This document shows, piece by piece, positions 4,499 through 8,161 of a stretch of DNA of 8,161 nt; within the stretch, counting starts at the first letter, position 1, and each line of letters begins with the position of its first letter. The DNA lies in the NCBI GenBank assembly GCA_003153875.1, contig PMBY01000265.1, forward strand, positions 1 to 8,161. Reading direction: 5' to 3'. The notes under the pieces were generated by a model. The model was given only the letters and a program-made list of their open reading frames with translations. It made no database searches and was not told where the DNA came from. The DNA comes from Myxococcales bacterium (lineage in GTDB: Bacteria; Myxococcota; Polyangia; Fen-1088). The translations under genes and the position numbers were made by a program.

Positions 4499-5422
4499 TC
4501 ACCCCCGCTTCGGGCCGAAGAGCAGCGATACCGCCGTCGCGAGGGCGAGCAGACCTGCCACCACCCCCAGCGAAACAGCGACGGGTATTGCGAAAAACGG
4601 CTGGACCACGATCTTGATGCCAATGAAGGCCAAGATGGCCGAGATGGCGTACTTCAAATAGACCAGCCTCTGCGCCAGACCCGCAACCAGGAAAAAGAGC
4701 GAGCGCAGACCCAGCACGGCGAAAATGTTCGATGTGAACACGATGAAGACATCGGTGGTCACGCCGAAGATGGCCGGAATGGAATCCACGGCGAACATCA
4801 CGTCCGCCGCCTCCACCACGACCACCACCGCCAGAAGAGGCGTGGCCATCAGGCGGCCTTGGTGTCGCGCGAAAAAGCGCGCGCCCGCATAGTCTGGCGT
4901 TATGGGCACCAGACGGCGAAACAAGCGCAAAACCAGGTTGCGCGAGGGATCGACCGGCTTTTCTTCCTGGGCCAGGATCTTGATCGCCGTGAACACCAGG
5001 AAAGCGCCCAGCACATACAGCACCCAATGAAACGCGTGAATGGTCACGGCCCCCGCGCCGATGAAAGCCCCGCGGAAAATCACCGCGCCCACGATGCCCC
5101 AGAACAGGACTTTGTGCTGCACGTCCCGACTGACCTTGAAATACGACAGAATGACCAGAAACACGAACACGTTGTCCGCGGAGAGCGCCAGTTCCAGCAG
5201 CCAGCCTTGCAGAAACTCCAGCCCCTTTTGCACACCAAACCGTCGCAGCACGAAAAGATTGAAGGCCATCCCCAGCGAGCACCAGACCACGACCCAGATG
5301 GCGGCGTCGCGCATGCGCACGGGACGTGCCTCGCGGTTGAACACGCCGAGGTCAATGGCCAGTGCCACGACCACGATCAGGGCGAACAGGCCCCAAACCA
5401 AGGGTGAACCAACCGAGGTCAT
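4499..5422 (-). CDS. TerC-family integral membrane protein (Alx/TerC type)
   Basis: The 307-residue protein is hydrophobic, with roughly seven to nine membrane segments. It carries the two repeated TerC signatures: LELALSADNVFVFLVI (76-91) and VEAADVMFAVDSIPAIFGVT (203-222), followed by FTSNIFAVLGLRSLFFL (229-245). The acidic residues inside membrane segments (such as Glu77, Asp83, Glu204 and Asp213) are the conserved, probably metal-related, positions. Family members include tellurite-resistance TerC and E. coli Alx. They have been linked to Mn2+ export and, in Bacillus, to metal loading of secreted enzymes. The ATG at 5422 overlaps the TGA of the upstream gene by ATGA and has little Shine-Dalgarno of its own, so translational coupling is likely. 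No ter genes surround it, so manganese handling is more likely than tellurite resistance. Confidence 0.93.
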   Translation of the reverse strand: MTSVGSPLVWGLFALIVVVALAIDLGVFNREARPVRMRDAAIWVVVWCSLGMAFNLFVLRRFGVQKGLEFLQGWLLELALSADNVFVFLVILSYFKVSRDVQHKVLFWGIVGAVIFRGAFIGAGAVTIHAFHWVLYVLGAFLVFTAIKILAQEEKPVDPSRNLVLRLFRRLVPITPDYAGARFFARHQGRLMATPLLAVVVVVEAADVMFAVDSIPAIFGVTTDVFIVFTSNIFAVLGLRSLFFLVAGLAQRLVYLKYAISAILAFIGIKIVVQPFFAIPVAVSLGVVAGLLALATAVSLLFGPKRG

Positions 5423-5691
5423 CGCGGGGCTGCTTCCGGAACCTGCACTTGCACGTGGATGGGACCACGCACGGAGGCGTCGCCCCGGGACGTCCCCAGG
5501 GCGCGCGGCTGGGGCGCCATGAAAGACTGGTTCATGCAGCCCGCGATGGCGCCGGCCTTGCGCTGAAGAGTCACGACCACGACCAGAAGCGCCAGCAGCA
5601 GCAAGACCCGAGTGACCGTTCCGCGCGGCAGGGTTGCCCAGAAACCCGCACGCGGTTCTTCGTCGGCGTCATGGTTGTGATGCTCGCTCAC
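5419..5691 (-). CDS. Small His-rich single-span membrane protein of unknown function
   Basis: The 90-residue product is not recognised. The N-terminus is acidic and His-rich (MSEHHNHDADEE, residues 1-12), which suggests weak metal binding. One hydrophobic segment (about 26-42, VTRVLLLLALLVVVVTL) is followed by RK and then a polar, proline-containing tail with one Cys (52). It starts at GTG 5691, within a GTGA overlap with the recJ stop, and has a good GGAGG 5 nt upstream inside recJ. Its own stop overlaps the terC start (ATGA). Tight packing between recJ and terC argues for a real gene co-translated with both. A link to TerC as accessory or metal-handling subunit is only an inference from position and the His cluster. 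Confidence 0.75.
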   Translation of the reverse strand: MSEHHNHDADEEPRAGFWATLPRGTVTRVLLLLALLVVVVTLQRKAGAIAGCMNQSFMAPQPRALGTSRGDASVRGPIHVQVQVPEAAPR

Positions 5692-7388
5692 GATGTCCTC
5701 CGCAAGAGTTGCTTGACCCGCAAACGCGGCCGCCGGTTGCCCCGAAAAGTGTCGACCTCGGCCGTGCCGATGACGTCGAGGTGCGCCCCCTGACCCGGAT
5801 CGCGATCCGCCATGCCAAAGGCTATCCCTTGGCTCACGGCCGCGCCACGCGACAATGTGATCTGCAGGTGCGACCCACCCACCACGCGGGTCGAGCGTGC
5901 CACCACGTCGGGCAGGACCAAGAGCGGCTCGTTGTTGCCCATGCCAAAGGGGGCCAGCCGCTCCAACTCCTCGGCCTGGACCAGATCGAGATCAGCCAAG
6001 TCCGCTACTGCGTCCACCTCGAGCACCGGATCCTGCATGTGGCCGTCGAAATGACTCTGGGCCTGGGCCACGAACTTGGCCCGAAAGGCCTCCATCTGCG
6101 CGGCCGACAATCCCAAGCCGGCCGCTGCTGCGTGCCCGCCGAAAACGGTGAGATGTTCCTGGCACGCCGCCAGCGATTGGTAGAGATCGAGCCCGCCGGT
6201 GGTGCGCGCAGAGCCCCGACCGCTGCCGTCCTTGAAACCGACCACCACCACCGGCTTCTTGAATTTGTCGACCAACTTGGCCGCCACGATGCCGACCACG
6301 CCCTGGTGCCAGCCCTCGGCGCCGAGAACCAGGGCCGCGTCGTTGGGGAATGCCTCTGCGGCGCGCAGCGCCTCGGCCCACATCTGTTCCTGGATTCTCT
6401 GGCGGTGGCGATTCATATCGTCGAGCTCGCCCGCCAGCCGAGAAGCCTCGGCCGCATCAGAGGCCAGCAACAAATCCAGGGCCACCTGCGCATCGCCGAG
6501 CCGTCCGGCCGCGTTCAGGCGTGGCGCCAGACGGAAGCTCACATCAGAGGTGATCACGGATCCGGTGTCGACCCCGGCAATCTCGGCGAGGGCGCGCAGC
6601 CCGGGACGCCGGAACGCCGCCAGATCGCGCAGGCCGAGGGACGCCAGAATGCGGTTCTCCTCGATCAGCGGGACCATGTCCGCGACCGTGCCCAATGCCA
6701 CCAGGTCCAGCGCCTCGCGGGGATCGAAGCGATCGGCCGCCGGGTGGCCTTGGCCGCGCAGGCGGGTGCGCAAGGCCGCCGCCAGATAGAACGCCACTCC
6801 GCACGAGGCCAGACCCTTGAAGGGAAACTTGTCGTCGCTGCGATGAGGGTTGAGCAGCGCCGAGGCGGCTGACGGCCCCGAGGGCACGTGGTGGTGGTCG
6901 ATGACGATGACGTCCACGCCGCGCGCGCGACAGAGCACGATGGCCTCCCCATCGCTGGTGCCGCAGTCGCCGGTCACCACCAGGGTACAGCCCTGCTCGA
7001 GAAACTGCGTGACATCACCCGGCGACAGGCCGTAGCCCGACGAACGGTGCGCCACCCGCGCGACCACTTGCGCCCCGAAGGCGCGCAACATGGTAGTAAG
7101 CACGGCCGCGGTGGTCACCCCGTCGACGTCGTAGTCTCCAAACACCCCGATGCGTTCTCCCGCGGTCACGGCCGGCACCAGCCGGTCCAACGCACGGTCC
7201 AGATCCGCGATCCCATCAGGCGGCCGCAGATCCGCCAGCTTGGGCGTCAGGAAGCGGGCCGCCGCCGCGGGATCGTCCAGCCCCCGCGCCGCCAGCACCG
7301 TGGCCGTCAAGCGACGCAGGTGCAGTTCGTCGCGCAGACGCGCCACAACGGCGTCGTCAGTGGGACGAACTCGCCAGGTGAGGGTCAT
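5688..7388 (-). CDS. recJ: Single-stranded-DNA-specific 5'-3' exonuclease RecJ
   Basis: RecJ degrades single-stranded DNA 5' to 3' in RecF-pathway recombination, mismatch repair and base-excision repair, using Mn2+ or Mg2+. The 566-residue product has the full DHH phosphoesterase core: GDYDVDG (84-90), TGDCGTSD (139-146), DHHH (164-167) and GTVADMVPL (233-241). A linker follows, then a DHHA1 domain with GWHQGVVGI (359-367), GRGSAR (390-395) and FGGHAAAAG (416-424), and a C-terminal OB-like part. All metal-ligand motifs are intact and the length is normal. The ATG at 7388 has only a weak AGG-type site upstream. It lies 35 bp after secF and ends in a GTGA overlap with the small membrane-protein gene. 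The secF-recJ order recurs in several deltaproteobacterial genomes, as I recall. Confidence 0.96.
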   Translation of the reverse strand: MTLTWRVRPTDDAVVARLRDELHLRRLTATVLAARGLDDPAAAARFLTPKLADLRPPDGIADLDRALDRLVPAVTAGERIGVFGDYDVDGVTTAAVLTTMLRAFGAQVVARVAHRSSGYGLSPGDVTQFLEQGCTLVVTGDCGTSDGEAIVLCRARGVDVIVIDHHHVPSGPSAASALLNPHRSDDKFPFKGLASCGVAFYLAAALRTRLRGQGHPAADRFDPREALDLVALGTVADMVPLIEENRILASLGLRDLAAFRRPGLRALAEIAGVDTGSVITSDVSFRLAPRLNAAGRLGDAQVALDLLLASDAAEASRLAGELDDMNRHRQRIQEQMWAEALRAAEAFPNDAALVLGAEGWHQGVVGIVAAKLVDKFKKPVVVVGFKDGSGRGSARTTGGLDLYQSLAACQEHLTVFGGHAAAAGLGLSAAQMEAFRAKFVAQAQSHFDGHMQDPVLEVDAVADLADLDLVQAEELERLAPFGMGNNEPLLVLPDVVARSTRVVGGSHLQITLSRGAAVSQGIAFGMADRDPGQGAHLDVIGTAEVDTFRGNRRPRLRVKQLLRRTS

Positions 7389-7423
7389 GACTGCGACCTG
7401 CCGGCGGGCATCGCCCGGTCCTA

Positions 7424-8161
7424 TCAGGTCTCGACCGGCTCTTCTTCGTCACGCCGAACCGGCCGGCGAGTCGGCCGCGCCGCCTGCCGCTTCTGCACCG
7501 CCACGTACTTCTCGTTGAGCCAGATCAGGATGGGGCTGGCGATGAAGATCGACGAATACGTGCCCACGATCACGCCCACATTCATGGCAAAAGCGAAATC
7601 GCGGATCACGCCGGTGCCGAAGACGTTCATGGCCAGGGTCACGAAGAACACCGTGCAGCTGGTCAGGATGGTACGCGACAGGGTTTCATTGATGGCGTGA
7701 TTGACCACGCGGTCAAAGGCACGATCGCGATAGCGGCTGGCGTTCTCGCGGATACGGTCAAACACCACGATGGTGTCGCTCATCGAGTAGCCGATGATGG
7801 TCAAGATCGCCGCCAGGGTGGTGAGCGAGAATTCCTTGTAGGTAACTGCGAAGGCCCCCACCGTGATGATGGCATCGTGCAAGAGGGCCACGATGGTTCC
7901 GGGGCCGTAGCGGAAATCGAAGCGGAAGGCGACGTAGACCACGATGAGCAGGATGGCCCCCATCAGCGCCCGGATTCCGTCGAGCTGGAGTTCCTTGCCC
8001 GCTTTGGCGCCCACCGAAGACACCTGCGGGATGCTGGTTACCGCACCTGCCCCCAGCTTGGCGTCGAGCGCGGCGCGCACCTCGGATTCCATGCCGACCA
8101 GGGTGGCTTCGTAGGTGTGGTCCTGGGGCGGGCCAAACTGCTGCACGCCCTTGTCCGTGGT
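7424..8161 (-). CDS. secF: Protein translocase subunit SecF (5' end outside the window)
   Basis: SecF works with SecD in the cytoplasmic membrane to drive late steps of protein export with the proton-motive force. The visible 245 residues lack the N-terminal membrane segment; complete SecF proteins are about 300 residues. The frame runs through the window edge, so an internal GTG at 8146 is not the start. The C-terminal five-helix block is clear: FRFDFRYGPGTIVALLHD (visible residues about 79-96), GYSMSDTIVVFDRIREN (124-140, the family hallmark) and FGTGVIRDFAFAMNVGVIVG near the end. A charged tail rich in Arg and then Glu closes the chain. secD is expected just outside the window. recJ starts 35 bp after this stop. 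Confidence 0.96.
   Translation of the reverse strand, partial: TTDKGVQQFGPPQDHTYEATLVGMESEVRAALDAKLGAGAVTSIPQVSSVGAKAGKELQLDGIRALMGAILLIVVYVAFRFDFRYGPGTIVALLHDAIITVGAFAVTYKEFSLTTLAAILTIIGYSMSDTIVVFDRIRENASRYRDRAFDRVVNHAINETLSRTILTSCTVFFVTLAMNVFGTGVIRDFAFAMNVGVIVGTYSSIFIASPILIWLNEKYVAVQKRQAARPTRRPVRRDEEEPVET

Noticed and set aside
4403..5407. 334-codon plus-strand open frame antisense to terC
   Set aside because: It is a highly polar His/Gln-rich antisense translation of a membrane protein gene and begins within the junction hairpin.
5423..5700. Manganese riboswitch (yybP-ykoY type) ahead of terC
   Set aside because: The terC start overlaps the preceding gene by 4 bases and the upstream DNA is coding; no leader exists there.
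5634..6872. 412-codon plus-strand open frame antisense to recJ
   Set aside because: It lies opposite intact RecJ motifs, its composition (many His, Arg and Gln) is typical of reversed GC-rich codons, and it has no ribosome-binding site.

Overview
The window is GC-rich bacterial DNA with strong G/C preference at third codon positions. A secF-recJ gene order, a stand-alone ACT-domain homoserine dehydrogenase and small dispersed repeats carrying a four-helix-bundle gene fit Myxococcota or another former deltaproteobacterial lineage. This placement is an inference from style and gene order, since no rRNA or other marker is present.

Left part (about 1-2950) is an accessory island. Two arms of about 540 bp lie in inverted orientation (64-602 and 2398-2942). 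Each arm carries the same parts in the same order: a 64-bp leader identical in both arms, a strong Shine-Dalgarno site, a 109-codon gene for a 23S rRNA intervening-sequence type (S23/IVP, Avd-like) four-helix-bundle protein, a 10-bp all-G/C hairpin and a hexanucleotide array. The arms differ in length by exactly one hexamer. The two protein genes differ mostly at synonymous positions, so both look maintained. Between the arms lie about 1.8 kb of small genes: an unrecognised 122-codon frame, a putative exported coiled-coil protein, a small secreted protein of a widespread 'NPFTG' type, and a Cys-rich CCS/CCDGT protein with a doubtful start. No transposase, integrase or reverse transcriptase is visible.

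Right part (about 3083-8161) is core genome. hom (homoserine dehydrogenase, threonine/methionine pathway) reads rightward and ends opposite a leftward operon, with a long hairpin at the convergent junction. The operon, in transcription order, is secF (5' end outside the window), recJ, a small His-rich single-span membrane protein, and a TerC-family membrane protein. The last three genes are joined by 4-base stop/start overlaps (GTGA, ATGA), so they are probably translationally coupled. The operon puts the Sec translocon, a Mn-using DHH exonuclease and a TerC-type (Mn-linked) transporter in one transcription unit.

The most interesting structure is the pair of inverted S23/IVP modules. They could permit inversion of the cargo and may represent a dispersed repeat unit whose means of spread is unknown.
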